Assembly (NCBI GenBank): GCA_965221555.1
Contig: OZ244895.1
Location: 2,356,001 to 2,420,000 of the forward strand
Length of the DNA: 64,000 nt
Reading direction: 5' to 3'
Source of the DNA: JAJEAD01 sp965221555
GTDB taxonomy: Bacteria > Pseudomonadota > Gammaproteobacteria > HK1
Below the pieces are notes generated by a model that saw nothing but the letters and a program-made list of their open reading frames with translations, had not been told where the DNA came from and ran no database searches. Of the stretch, positions 35,750 through 44,780 are shown piece after piece. Each line of letters opens with the position of its first letter. Position 1 is the first letter of the stretch. Made by a program: the position numbers and the translations under genes.

Positions 35750-36136
35750 ATGGCAGGCAGGTCCACGCCGCGGGCCGAGCGGGTGGGAGATCAGATTCAG
35801 CGAGAATTGGCGGACATCATCATTCGCGAGCTCGCGGATCCCTCGATCGGTCCCGCTACGGTGTCGGGAGTCGGGCTCTCGCGGGACTTGCGCCAGGCGA
35901 AGGTCTACGTGACTCCCGCCGCGGGCAGCGACGGTCACGGCACCGTCCGGGGCCTGAACCGAGCGGCCGCATTCCTGCGCCGGCGACTCGGTACGCGGGT
36001 GCGTCTCAAGGTTCTGCCCCGACTGCGCTTCGTGTACGACCCGACTCTGGACGAAGCGCAACGGATCGACGCTCTGCTCGAGGAAGCGAAAGGCGCAAAG
36101 ATGGGAGAAGCGGGGTCCGGCGAAGAGACACCGTGA
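35750..36136 (+). CDS. rbfA: 30S ribosome-binding factor RbfA
   Basis: RbfA is a KH-like cold-shock factor for 16S rRNA 5'-end maturation. The 128 residues show RAERVGDQIQRELADIIIREL near the N-terminus, the SRDLRQAKVYVTP strand and the RLKVLPRLRFVYDPTLDEAQ helix-strand motif, followed by a variable tail. The gene starts nine bases after infB. The 249-base gap to truB (36137-36385) has only a small GC-rich hairpin-prone region and no gene. Confidence 0.93.
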   Translation: MAGRSTPRAERVGDQIQRELADIIIRELADPSIGPATVSGVGLSRDLRQAKVYVTPAAGSDGHGTVRGLNRAAAFLRRRLGTRVRLKVLPRLRFVYDPTLDEAQRIDALLEEAKGAKMGEAGSGEETP

Positions 36137-36385
36137 AAGATGGGCGCTTGGCGGGGTGGCGGTCTTGCGCTCGTTCGCGGCGAGAACAGATATGCCATCA
36201 TGGCCACGGGCCGAACGAGGCGTTCTCGTTGAACGATGATCTCGCGGGACCGGGGCGCCGGCGCTTGCCGGCCCCTGTTCTCGGGTACGAACCACGGCGC
36301 CAGCGACCAGGTGTCACCGGCTCATCGGGCCAGGCGGCATCAGGCTTCCGCTTCTCGACGCTCCCTTGATGGACTTGAAACGAAC

Positions 36386-37339
36386 ATGAGCAGGAATCGA
36401 TCTCGAGCGAAGGGGCGCCGTGTGGACGGCATTGTGCTCCTCGACAAGCCGATCGGAATGGGGTCCAACGAGTCTCTGCAGGTGGTGAAGAGGCTCTTTC
36501 GGGCGAGGAAGGCGGGACACACCGGCAGCCTCGACCGACTCGCGAGCGGTCTGCTGCCCATCTGCATGGGGGAGGCGACGAAGATGTCGAGCTTCCTGCT
36601 CAATGCGGACAAACGATACGAGACCTGCGTGAGGCTCGGCATACGTACCCGCACCGGAGACGCCGAGGGGGAGACGATCGAGACCAGGACGGTACCGCGG
36701 TTCTCGACGGCGGAGATCGAAGCGGCGCTCTCGCACTTCACGGGAGAGATCGAGCAGATTCCTCCCATGCACTCCGCCATCAAGCACCAGGGCCAGCGTC
36801 TGTACAAGCTCGCCCACCGAGGCATCGAAGTCGAGCGCGTGCCGCGCCGCATCCGGATCCACTACGTGACCTTGCAAAGTGCGCAGCGCGAACGTTTCGT
36901 CATCGACGTCAAGTGCTCGAAGGGCACCTATATCAGGACTCTGGCCGAAGACATCGGTGAACGCCTCGGATGCGGGGCACACGTGGAGTCCCTGCGCAGA
37001 CTGGAGGCCGGACCCTTCAAGAATTCCGCGTCGGTCTCGCTGGACGCGCTCCGGGAGCGCTCGGAAGAAGGACTGCACGCGCTCGATGCCCTTCTTTTGC
37101 CGCCGGAGGCGGCTCTGTCGGACCGTCCGGCGGTCCACATCCCCAAGCAGGTTGCGTACTATCTCGAGCAGGGCCAGGCGGTCATGGTGCCGCACGCTCC
37201 GACCGAAGGATTCGTGAGGATCCATGCAAAGCCGGGGCACTTCCTGGGGGTGGGCGAAGTGCAGGAGGATGGGCGCATCGCACCAAGGCGCCTGCTGCGC
37301 GCACCCGCCGGCGCCGACGCCGCCCCCGGTGCGCAGTAG
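36386..37339 (+). CDS. truB: tRNA pseudouridine(55) synthase TruB
   Basis: TruB makes pseudouridine 55 in the T-loop of tRNAs. The 317-residue enzyme has VDGIVLLDKPIGMGSNESLQ, the catalytic motif GHTGSLDRLASGLLP with Asp 50, the RYETCVRLGIRTRTGDAEG motif, and CSKGTYIRTLAEDIGERLG with the lysine and arginine of the active site. In most family members the residue after the catalytic Asp is Pro (LDPLATG); here it is Arg. The ATG 36386 gives the family N-terminus; the frame is open upstream without homology. A PUA-type domain is at the C-terminus. Confidence 0.94.
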   Translation: MSRNRSRAKGRRVDGIVLLDKPIGMGSNESLQVVKRLFRARKAGHTGSLDRLASGLLPICMGEATKMSSFLLNADKRYETCVRLGIRTRTGDAEGETIETRTVPRFSTAEIEAALSHFTGEIEQIPPMHSAIKHQGQRLYKLAHRGIEVERVPRRIRIHYVTLQSAQRERFVIDVKCSKGTYIRTLAEDIGERLGCGAHVESLRRLEAGPFKNSASVSLDALRERSEEGLHALDALLLPPEAALSDRPAVHIPKQVAYYLEQGQAVMVPHAPTEGFVRIHAKPGHFLGVGEVQEDGRIAPRRLLRAPAGADAAPGAQ

Positions 37340-37452
37340 CCGGGGCAGGCGCGTCGTCGCACGTGTCGAAGCGCCCGCGACAGGGCCCGAATTCAACCGC
37401 GGCCCCGGCCCCGCATCGCGAGTGCCGGCGTATCGAGCGCCGCCCGGGGGCG

Positions 37453-37481
37453 TTGTTCGGCCTCGGGGCCATATGTAGAAT
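37453..37481 (+). promoter_or_regulatory. candidate promoter of rpsO
   Basis: TTGTTC at 37453-37458 and TAGAAT at 37476-37481 are separated by 17 bases. They lie about 35 bases before the rpsO ATG in a short, locally A+T-richer patch of a very G+C-rich gap. A separate rpsO promoter inside this operon is known in enterobacteria, which supports the reading. Confidence 0.45.
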
Positions 37482-37516
37482 ACGCCGCCGGTCAATCCGA
37501 GAGTTCAACGAGTCAT

Positions 37517-37786
37517 ATGGCGCTTCAGGCGGCCGAAAAGGCCGAGATTGTCAATACCCATCGACGTGGCGACAGCGATACGGGTTCGCCCGAGGTCCAG
37601 GTCGCCCTGTTGTCCGCTCGTATCGGCCAGCTTACCTCGCACTTCAAGACCCACATTCACGATCACCACTCCCGACAGGGCCTGCTCAAGATGGTGAGCC
37701 AGCGCCGCAAGCTGCTCGATTATCTGCGGCGCAAGGATGTGGAACGCTACCGGGATATCGTGGCGCGACTCGGATTGCGCCGGTGA
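37517..37786 (+). CDS. rpsO: 30S ribosomal protein S15
   Basis: The 89-residue length and the segments THRRGDSDTGSPEVQVALLS, GQLTSHFKTHIHDHHSRQGL and VSQRRKLLDYLRRKD identify S15, which binds the 16S rRNA central domain. In E. coli S15 represses its own mRNA; no obvious pseudoknot was worked out here. The 179-base gap to pnp contains GCACC...GGGGTGC pairing, which could be an RNase III-type leader hairpin of pnp. Confidence 0.97.
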   Translation: MALQAAEKAEIVNTHRRGDSDTGSPEVQVALLSARIGQLTSHFKTHIHDHHSRQGLLKMVSQRRKLLDYLRRKDVERYRDIVARLGLRR

Positions 37787-37965
37787 CCGAAGTCCCCGCG
37801 GGCGCGCATCGACGCGGCCGCTTCTGATACCTGCACCTCTTGTGACCGAGCAGGGGTGCAACCGCTACTCGTGCTTCCTCGCTGCGGATCGACGATGACT
37901 CCGGATTCCGCGAACGAAGCCGTGATTCCCGCGCCGGACGCGCGCCAGACATTCCAGGATTTTCG

Positions 37966-40050
37966 ATGGCTCCAATAAAGAAGAGCATCCCATTCGGCGA
38001 GCGCACGCTGGTGCTCGAAACGGGAGAGATCGCCCGGCAGGCGTCCGGCGCGGTGCTTACCAGCCTCGGCGACACCACCGTGCTGGTGACGGTCGTGGGT
38101 AACCGGAATTCGGACCCCGGCCGGGACTTCTTCCCCCTTACCGTGGATTACGAAGAACGCACGTACTCCGCGGGCAAGATCCCCGGGGGATTCTTCAAGC
38201 GAGAGGGACGGCCCAGCGAAAAGGCCACGCTCACCTGCCGCCTGATCGACCGGCCTCTGCGCCCCACTTTCCCCAGTGCCTTTCGGCATGAGGTGCAGGT
38301 CATCGCCACCGTGCTTTCCCTCGATCCGGAGGTCGATCCCGACATCCCGGCCCTCGTGGGCGCCTCCGCCGCGATTGCGGTCTCCGGTATCCCCTTCAAC
38401 GGGCCGATCGCCGGAGCGAGGGTGGGATTCATCGACGGCGAGTACGTGCTGAATCCCACCTTGGGCCAGCTCGAGCACTCGAATCTCGATCTGGTGGTGG
38501 CGGGGACGCAGGACGCGGTCCTGATGGTCGAATCCGAGGCGGAGGAGCTTTCCGAGCAGGTGATGCTCGACGCGGTGCTCTTCGGCCACGAGCGGATACA
38601 GCCGATTCTGGCAACGATAAGGGAGCTTGCGGCGGAGGTCGGCGCGGCGCCTTGGGATTGGGAAGCGCCGCCGGCCGGGGACCCCGCGCTTGCCGAATCG
38701 GTGCGCGAGGCCTGCGAAGCGGCGATGGTCGACGCCTATCAGATGCGGGACAAGATGGAACGCCGGGAACGGCTCTCGCAGCTCCGCGCGGATACGATGA
38801 GCACGCTCGCCGACGGCGATGACCCGCGCGGCTCCGCCCAGGAAGTGGCCGATGCCTTCGGCAAGCTCGAGAAGTCCATCGTCCGCGGACGAGTCATGAG
38901 CGGTGAGCCTCGCATCGACGGACGTGACGCGCGCACCGTGCGCGACATCGGGATTCGAACCGGAGTTCTGCCCCGAACCCATGGATCGGCGCTGTTCACC
39001 CGTGGCGAGACCCAGGCTCTGGTGGTCACCACTCTCGGCACCGGCCGAGACGCACAGCTCGTCGATGCGATCGAGGGAGAGCGGCGCGAACCCTTCATGC
39101 TGCACTACAACTTTCCGCCCTTTTCCGTGGGCGAGGCCCGACGGGTCGGGTCGCCCAAGCGCCGGGAGATCGGCCACGGCCGTCTCGCCAAGCGCGGCGT
39201 GCAGGCGGTGATGCCGGAAATGGAGGAGTTTCCCTACGTGATCCGGGTGGTGTCCGAAGTCACCGAATCCAACGGTTCGAGCTCGATGGCGACGGTGTGC
39301 GGCAGCAGCCTCTCCCTCATGGATGCGGGGGTCCCCGTCAAGGCGCCGGTGGCCGGTATCGCCATGGGCCTGATCAAGGAGGGCGAGGACTGCGTGGTGC
39401 TCACCGATATCCTCGGCGACGAAGACCACCTCGGCGACATGGATTTCAAGGTGGCGGGGACGCGCGCCGGAATCACCGCCCTGCAGATGGATATCAAGAT
39501 CGACGGCATCACCCGCGAGATCATGAAAGAGGCCCTCGCACAGGCCAAGGAGGGGCGCTTCCACATCCTCGACGAGATGGCCAAGGTCATCGAGCAGCCG
39601 CGCGAGGAGATGTCCGAGTACGCACCGAGGATCATTTCGCTGCGGATCCACCCCGACAAGATCCGCGACGTCATCGGCAAGGGTGGCGTCACCATCCGCT
39701 CCATCACCGAGGAGACCGGAACCACCATCGACATCGACGACGACGGTACGGTAAGCATCGCCTCGGTGGACAAGGCGGCGGGGATGGAGGCTCGGCGGCG
39801 CATCGAGGAGATCACCGCCGACGTGGAGGTCGGCAAGGTCTACTCGGGTCGAGTGGCTCGGCTGATGGATTTCGGCGCTTTCGTCAACATCCTGCCGGGC
39901 AAGGACGGACTCGTTCACATATCCCAGATCTCGAACGAACGCGTCGAGAAGGTGAGCGACAAGCTCCGGGAAGGCGAGGTGGTCAAGGTGAAGGTGCTGG
40001 AGGTCGACAAGCAGGGACGCATCCGGCTCAGCATGAAGGCGGTCGCCTGA
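37966..40050 (+). CDS. pnp: polyribonucleotide nucleotidyltransferase (PNPase)
   Basis: PNPase degrades RNA 3' to 5' by phosphorolysis in the degradosome and alone. The 694 residues hold two RNase PH-like cores joined by a helical domain. The active site is in the second core (TDILGDEDHLGDMDFKVAGT). The KH domain has the GKGG loop (VIGKGGVTIRSITEETG) and the S1 domain begins YSGRVARLMDFGAFVNILPG. The gene is the last of the translation/RNA operon and is followed by a repeat-bearing gap and convergent genes. Confidence 0.97.
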   Translation: MAPIKKSIPFGERTLVLETGEIARQASGAVLTSLGDTTVLVTVVGNRNSDPGRDFFPLTVDYEERTYSAGKIPGGFFKREGRPSEKATLTCRLIDRPLRPTFPSAFRHEVQVIATVLSLDPEVDPDIPALVGASAAIAVSGIPFNGPIAGARVGFIDGEYVLNPTLGQLEHSNLDLVVAGTQDAVLMVESEAEELSEQVMLDAVLFGHERIQPILATIRELAAEVGAAPWDWEAPPAGDPALAESVREACEAAMVDAYQMRDKMERRERLSQLRADTMSTLADGDDPRGSAQEVADAFGKLEKSIVRGRVMSGEPRIDGRDARTVRDIGIRTGVLPRTHGSALFTRGETQALVVTTLGTGRDAQLVDAIEGERREPFMLHYNFPPFSVGEARRVGSPKRREIGHGRLAKRGVQAVMPEMEEFPYVIRVVSEVTESNGSSSMATVCGSSLSLMDAGVPVKAPVAGIAMGLIKEGEDCVVLTDILGDEDHLGDMDFKVAGTRAGITALQMDIKIDGITREIMKEALAQAKEGRFHILDEMAKVIEQPREEMSEYAPRIISLRIHPDKIRDVIGKGGVTIRSITEETGTTIDIDDDGTVSIASVDKAAGMEARRRIEEITADVEVGKVYSGRVARLMDFGAFVNILPGKDGLVHISQISNERVEKVSDKLREGEVVKVKVLEVDKQGRIRLSMKAVA

Positions 40051-40085
40051 TCCGCCATCGCGACCGGGCGGGGCCGGCCGCCTGG

Positions 40086-40353
40086 CCCGCAAGTTTCACC
40101 GGCCTCTCAACTGGCGACCGCCCGAGTGCTCGCGGTTGCGGGCCGTACTCCGTCGCGCCGCAACAGCTTCGTGTCAGCTACCTGCTGCGCCGCGACGTCC
40201 TTGGGCGAAGCTTGCGGGGCCGGGCAGGGACACCGGCGTTCGCGCATCGGGGCGCGTAGACGTACCCGGACCGTCCCGTGACCTGGCCCGCGTACGACAC
40301 TGTCGAGGCCGGCCAACGCGCGTCCGTGGCAGGCTTCCGGTGAAGACTCCGGG
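40086..40353 (+). repeat. MITE-like intergenic repeat, diverged copy B downstream of pnp
   Basis: The 323-base gap 40051-40373 has no gene. Three blocks occur in the same order and spacing as in the element after nusA: GCGGGCCGTACTCC (40138-40151; 32845-32858 there), GCCGCAAC (40157; 32864 there) and CTTCGTGTC (40167; 32874 there). The left end CCCGCAAGTTTCACCGG (40086) resembles the inverted end. CGGTGAAGACTCCGGG (40338-40353) resembles the opposite end. The ends are degenerate and no target duplication is left. The outer limit is uncertain because the unit would be longer than the intact 176-base copy. Confidence 0.6.
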
Positions 40354-40373
40354 TTGAACGGCGCCGCGGGAGC

Positions 40374-41438
40374 TCAGGCGGGCACGAGCCCGGTGACGAA
40401 CTCGGGAATCCGCCGTTCCAACCAGTAGTCGGCCTCGGCGGGGCTCGCACCCCCGATGAATCCGACGTGCCCGCCATTCTCGCAGAGCTCCAGCGTGGTC
40501 GATTCGGAAAGCTCCCCGGGGGCGGGAATCACCGCCTCGCTCATCAGCGGGTCGTCCCGGGCATGGAGGATGAGGGTCGGGACGGCGATGCCGGCGAGAA
40601 AACGGCGAGCGCTCGAGCGCCGATAGTAGTCCTGTGCGTCGCGAAATCCGTGCAGGGGCGCGGTCACCGCGTCGTCGAACGCGTTCATCGTGCGCCACGA
40701 ACGGTGGCGTGAGAGGTCGATGGGCGGCTCTTCCCACTCGCTGAACTTCGCCACGAGCTTCCTGCGCATGAGGCGCAGCAGATACCACTGGTAGAAGCGG
40801 GACAGGCCGCGCGTGAGGCGCTCGGCCGCGACGTCCAGCAGCATGGGCACCGAGACCGCGACCGCCGCATCCACTTCGGCGCTCGCGCCTCTCTCGCCCA
40901 GCCACTTGAGCAGCACGTTTCCGCCCAGCGAGTAACCGGCCGCGCACAGGGGTACGTCGGGCTCGCGGCGGCGAAGCTCGCGGACGACCCGGGAGAGGTC
41001 GCCGGTTTCTCCGGAGTGATAGGTACGGGGCAGGCGGTTGGGCTCGCCGCTGCATCCCCGGTGGTGCATGGCGACTACCCGCCAGCCCATCGCGTGCAGG
41101 GTCGCGGCCAATCCCCGCACGTAGTGCGATCGGCTGCATCCCTCCAGCCCATGCAGCACGAGGAGACGGGGGCCGCTGGGTCTCGTCGTCCAGTCGAGAT
41201 CGATGAAATCGCCGTCGTCCAGCTCCAGTCTCTCCCGCGCCATGGAGACCTCGGGTGCGGAACGGAAGAGGGTGGGCCACACCGACTGCAGGTGAGGAGA
41301 AGGCAGCCACCATGCGGCGCGAAAGGGACTGGGAACGCAGCGTCCGTGCGGAGTCCCGTTTCGAAGGGCTCCCCGATCGCTGCGGTAGGCCCCGCTCCCG
41401 GCAAGCTCGGGGCGCAAGGAGGAGAACTCAGGCCGCAT
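40374..41438 (-). CDS. YheT-like alpha/beta hydrolase
   Basis: This UPF0017/YheT-family hydrolase of 354 residues has the N-terminal family signature WWLPSPHLQSVWPTLFR, the LVLHGLEGCSRSHYVRGLA oxyanion region, the nucleophile elbow GYSLGGN, HARDDPLM with the acidic residue, and the histidine in CENGGHVGFIGG. The catalytic Ser-Asp-His triad therefore looks complete. The substrate is unknown; relatives are lipase- or esterase-like. The ATG overlaps the end of ygfZ by eleven bases, so the two are cotranscribed. Confidence 0.88.
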   Translation of the reverse strand: MRPEFSSLRPELAGSGAYRSDRGALRNGTPHGRCVPSPFRAAWWLPSPHLQSVWPTLFRSAPEVSMARERLELDDGDFIDLDWTTRPSGPRLLVLHGLEGCSRSHYVRGLAATLHAMGWRVVAMHHRGCSGEPNRLPRTYHSGETGDLSRVVRELRRREPDVPLCAAGYSLGGNVLLKWLGERGASAEVDAAVAVSVPMLLDVAAERLTRGLSRFYQWYLLRLMRRKLVAKFSEWEEPPIDLSRHRSWRTMNAFDDAVTAPLHGFRDAQDYYRRSSARRFLAGIAVPTLILHARDDPLMSEAVIPAPGELSESTTLELCENGGHVGFIGGASPAEADYWLERRIPEFVTGLVPA

Positions 41439-42480
41439 GAGGCTCGGCCTCACCGGGAAGGGGCAGGAGCTCAAGCGCTGGTCCGAGCGAACCTCCAAGT
41501 CTCAGCTCGCCGGCCACCGCCGCGTCCCTGATGACGGCGAGAAACTCCCACCGGCCTTCGTGTTCCGCCGCCGCCGCGTTGACGACCTGTCCCGCCGGCT
41601 CGTCGCGTTGTCCCTCTCGCGCATAAATGGTGTCTCCGGCAACGGGAGGCGCGGCGGCGGTAAGCGCGGCGCGGTGGAGGTGGCGTTTGAGGCGGCCGAG
41701 ATACTGGGTGCGGGCGATGATCTCCTGGCCGGCGTAACAGCCCTTGTCGAAGCTCAGTGCGCCGATTCGGTCCAGATGCAGTGCTTGCGGCAGAAAGAGA
41801 TCGCTCTGGGCGGCGGAAATGTTCGGGATCCCCGCCCGGATGTCGAGGAGGTCGAAGGCCGGTGCGGCGACCGGGGTGGCGACTTTCCGGCAGCGATCCC
41901 AGATGACGCGGGCGACTTCGAGAGGGGCGACGACCTGGATTCTCGGCCCTTCTCCGCGCAGGCGGATGAGCGTGCAATCCCCGGATCGCAGAGCACGGTC
42001 GGGCCCCGCGGGCAGGGGGCCGTACTCGCGGTTCAGGAGTTTCGTTGCCTGCGTCCCGGATACGCCGAAGCGCACGGCGTCGCGTGATCCGCTCTCGATG
42101 GAGACGCGCGCCCGCAGCACGTACATGCGAAGGCGGGCCGTGATCGGATCCTCGAGTTCGGCGGGCAATTCGAGATGGAGCGTCTCCCCGCGCTGCCAGA
42201 TGCGAAACAGGACGAGCACGCGGCCCTTGATACTGCACCACGCGCTTAGCTGGGTGCATGACTCGTTCACCGCTTCGATATCGTTGGTGAGCTGCCCCTG
42301 CAGCAGCCTGCGGGCGTCCGGCCCCGAGACCGCGATCACCGCGCGGTGGCTGAGGTCGACGACGATATCGCCGTGAAGCGCGGCGCGCGCCTCGCTCGCC
42401 GCCACCTCGGGCGTCGCGGGAGCCTCACGCATGCGAGGAAGGCCGCTGGATCTCAGGTGTTCGCGCCAGGCTTCAAGCAT
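41428..42480 (-). CDS. ygfZ: folate-dependent Fe-S cluster protein YgfZ
   Basis: YgfZ is a tetrahydrofolate-binding, glycine-cleavage-T-like protein needed for full activity of Fe-S enzymes. The 350 residues carry the signature DKGCYAGQEIIART, containing the essential cysteine, and the N-terminal VIAVSGPDARRLLQGQLTND. It is encoded in the same direction as, and just downstream of, sdhCDAB-sdhE. That suits a role in keeping succinate dehydrogenase clusters intact. In E. coli ygfZ is also next to sdhE. Confidence 0.93.
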   Translation of the reverse strand: MLEAWREHLRSSGLPRMREAPATPEVAASEARAALHGDIVVDLSHRAVIAVSGPDARRLLQGQLTNDIEAVNESCTQLSAWCSIKGRVLVLFRIWQRGETLHLELPAELEDPITARLRMYVLRARVSIESGSRDAVRFGVSGTQATKLLNREYGPLPAGPDRALRSGDCTLIRLRGEGPRIQVVAPLEVARVIWDRCRKVATPVAAPAFDLLDIRAGIPNISAAQSDLFLPQALHLDRIGALSFDKGCYAGQEIIARTQYLGRLKRHLHRAALTAAAPPVAGDTIYAREGQRDEPAGQVVNAAAAEHEGRWEFLAVIRDAAVAGELRLGGSLGPALELLPLPGEAEPHAA

Positions 42481-42543
42481 TGCCGCCTCCGCGTTGTCCA
42501 GCGCCTTTCCTGCTTCTCCGACTCACGACGGCGGACGCGTATC

Positions 42544-43437
42544 TCAAACGATCCGCACCGCCGATCCCTGGACGGGTCCATCGGCGCCTTCCGCGTACAG
42601 ATCCCCTCCTCCCGAGGAGAGCTCCTGGTAGCCGTTGATGGCATCCCAGGGGTCCTGGAAGTCCTGGACCCAGCCGAGGAAGGGCCGGTGTAGCGAGTAA
42701 CCGAGCAGTCGCGCGAGTTCTTCGGGCATCTCGCGAGCCTTCTCGGGCGGCACCGTGAGGTAGAAGTTCTGTTCCTGGCGCAGCCATCCGAGACAGTAGC
42801 CCTGGAACATCCCGATGCGCCAATCGTCGGTACTGCGGTTGGCGCCGCCACCGTGATAGAGGGCGCCGACGAAGAAACACACCGACCCCTTCGGCATGAT
42901 CGCCTGTACCGTTTCCTCCTCGGTGGGGACGCGTTCGTCGTCCCAATGGTGGCTTCCCGGTATCAGACGGGTTGCTCCGTTCTCCGCCCGGAAATCCGAC
43001 AGCGCCCAGAACGCGGTGCAGCAAGCGTTGCGCGCGCTCGGGTGGGCGAGGGGATAGAGCAGGTCGTCGCGGTGCAGAGGCTGGACGCTTTCCCCCGGAC
43101 CGATCGCGGTAATGGAGTTCGAGTTGAGCTGATAGCTGTCGCAGAAGGGGAGCAGGGCGATGTCCACCGCCTGCTTCACCTTCGGATGGAGAATGAAGCT
43201 CGGCAACTCGTCGCTCTTCGCGAAGAGGGAATGGAGGCGCTTGGTGTGGTAGCCGGAGAAGTTGCCGTTTCCGGTGGGCTTCTTCTCCATGTAGGGTCGC
43301 AAGTCGTCCAGCATCCGGTCGATGACATCGTGCTCGATGACGTTCTCCAGAATCAGGCAGCCCTCGCGCTCTAGGTGATGCCGAATCTCTTCGTCGCTTG
43401 CGGCGGCGCCGAGTCGAGGAATGGAGTGCGCGGTCAT
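42544..43437 (-). CDS. phytanoyl-CoA dioxygenase (PhyH) family protein
   Basis: The 297-residue protein is a non-heme Fe(II)/2-oxoglutarate oxygenase of the PhyH family. The iron ligands are the H-x-D in LHRDDLLY and the distal histidine in ALYHGGGANRSTDDWR, whose arginine can hold 2-oxoglutarate. A GGAGG site lies seven bases before the ATG at 43437, which settles the start. The N-terminal EEIRHHLEREGCLILENV is typical of the family. The substrate is unknown. It stands between sdhE and ygfZ, where E. coli has no gene. Confidence 0.87.
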   Translation of the reverse strand: MTAHSIPRLGAAASDEEIRHHLEREGCLILENVIEHDVIDRMLDDLRPYMEKKPTGNGNFSGYHTKRLHSLFAKSDELPSFILHPKVKQAVDIALLPFCDSYQLNSNSITAIGPGESVQPLHRDDLLYPLAHPSARNACCTAFWALSDFRAENGATRLIPGSHHWDDERVPTEEETVQAIMPKGSVCFFVGALYHGGGANRSTDDWRIGMFQGYCLGWLRQEQNFYLTVPPEKAREMPEELARLLGYSLHRPFLGWVQDFQDPWDAINGYQELSSGGGDLYAEGADGPVQGSAVRIV

Positions 43438-43554
43438 TGTGGTACCTCCGGTAAGCAATACCAGGATGCCGGCGCCGTCGGCGCGCCTCGCCGGCGGAGC
43501 CGGATCCCGACTCTATAGGTTCCGTGGGCGCATTTCACGAGTGGGAGGCTCGCT

Positions 43555-43893
43555 TCATTGCGCCTTCGGGGCTGCCGTGCCTCGAACGTGTCGGGAGGGA
43601 CTCGTGGCCTCCACCGGCTCGAAGGCGATTCGACTTCGCAACCAGCGCGCGAAGTGCGCAAGACCCTCGTCGCCGGGCTCGACGCTGCCGTTCAGGAGCT
43701 CGAGCAGATCCTGATCCGGGCGGTCGAGCAGACGCTCCAGGAGGTCGAGCTGCTCACCCTTCAGATCGTCGAACGCCCGCAGGACAAAGCGTTCCAGGAG
43801 CAGGTCGAGCTCCTTCATGCCCCGGCGGCAGCGCCAGCGCAGCTTCGCGCGCCGTCGCTCCCGGGCGGGGTCCGGCCGAGAGGTTTCGTCCAC
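43555..43893 (-). CDS. sdhE: FAD assembly factor SdhE
   Basis: SdhE promotes covalent attachment of FAD to SdhA. The 112-residue protein starts at a GTG and contains the essential RGMKELD motif (about residues 24-30), then the helical LDLLERLLDRPDQDLLELL region. A C-terminal extension of about 25 residues goes beyond the E. coli protein. It follows sdhB by about 90 bases on the same strand, next to its target. Confidence 0.92.
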   Translation of the reverse strand: MDETSRPDPARERRRAKLRWRCRRGMKELDLLLERFVLRAFDDLKGEQLDLLERLLDRPDQDLLELLNGSVEPGDEGLAHFARWLRSRIAFEPVEATSPSRHVRGTAAPKAQ

Positions 43894-43983
43894 TGGAAGT
43901 CGTCAGCTAAAACGATGGCGATCTTCAACCCTCCGGCTCGGGCCGCGAGATCGGGATTGCGTGGATGCCCCGTTCAGGGCCCG

Positions 43984-44766
43984 CTACAGGGCGCGCATCA
44001 CCAGCTTCTTCTTGACTTCGGCGATCGCCCGGGCGGGATTGAGGCCCTTGGGACAGGTGCGCGCGCAGTTCATGATCGTATGGCAGCGGTAGAGCCGGAA
44101 AGGGTCTTCGAGTTCGTCGAGACGCTCGCCCGTGTCCTCGTCCCGGGAGTCGACAATCCACCGGTAGGCCTGGAGCAGGCTTGCGGGCCCGAGGTATCGT
44201 TCCGAATTCCACCAGTAGCTCGGACACGCCGTCGAGCAGCAGGCGCAGAGGATGCACTCGTAGAGCCCGTCCAGCCGCGCGCGCTCTTCCCGGGACTGGG
44301 CCCGCTCGCGGTCTGGAGGCGGGGAGGTCCGGGTACGCATCCACGGCTTGATCGAGGCGTACTGCGCGTAGAAGTGCGTGAGATCGGGCACGAGATCCTT
44401 GATGACCGGCAGGTGGGGGAGGGGGTGGATCTTCACGCTCTTGCCGCCCTCGTCGATGGCGCGGGTGCACGCGAGGGTATTCGTGCCGTTGATGTTCATC
44501 GCGCAGGAACCGCAGATCCCCTCTCGGCACGAGCGACGGAAGGTCAGAGTGGCGTCGATCTCGTTCTTGATCTTGATGAGAACGTCGAGAACCATCGGCC
44601 CACAGGTGTCGAGGTCCACTTCGTAGGTGTCGAGTCGCGGCCTCGACCCCGAATCCGGGTCGTAGCGGTACACCTCGAAGCGCTGAATGCGCCCTCCCTC
44701 GGCGGTATGCGGGTGCGTGCGGCCGCGTTCGACCTTCGAGTGTGCGGGCAGGGTGAATTCGGCCAC
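43984..44766 (-). CDS. sdhB: succinate dehydrogenase iron-sulfur subunit
   Basis: SdhB passes electrons from SdhA to quinone through three clusters. The 260 residues have the [2Fe-2S] motif CREGICGSCAMNINGTNTLAC, the [4Fe-4S] motif CILCACCSTACPSYWWN, and the [3Fe-4S] motif CHTIMNCARTCPKGLNP. Translation most likely starts at a GTG (44766) preceded by GAGGAAGA. No ATG exists before the conserved region and the longer open frame overlaps sdhA. Confidence 0.96.
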   Translation of the reverse strand: MAEFTLPAHSKVERGRTHPHTAEGGRIQRFEVYRYDPDSGSRPRLDTYEVDLDTCGPMVLDVLIKIKNEIDATLTFRRSCREGICGSCAMNINGTNTLACTRAIDEGGKSVKIHPLPHLPVIKDLVPDLTHFYAQYASIKPWMRTRTSPPPDRERAQSREERARLDGLYECILCACCSTACPSYWWNSERYLGPASLLQAYRWIVDSRDEDTGERLDELEDPFRLYRCHTIMNCARTCPKGLNPARAIAEVKKKLVMRAL

Positions 44767-44780
44767 GCCAGCGTCTTCCT

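Noticed and set aside
34115..36295. Antisense open frame of 726 codons across infB and rbfA
   Set aside because: Shadow of two conserved genes; no domain in the antisense product.
37747..40092. Antisense open frame of 781 codons across pnp
   Set aside because: Shadow of pnp; the + product has KH, S1 and catalytic motifs at normal length.
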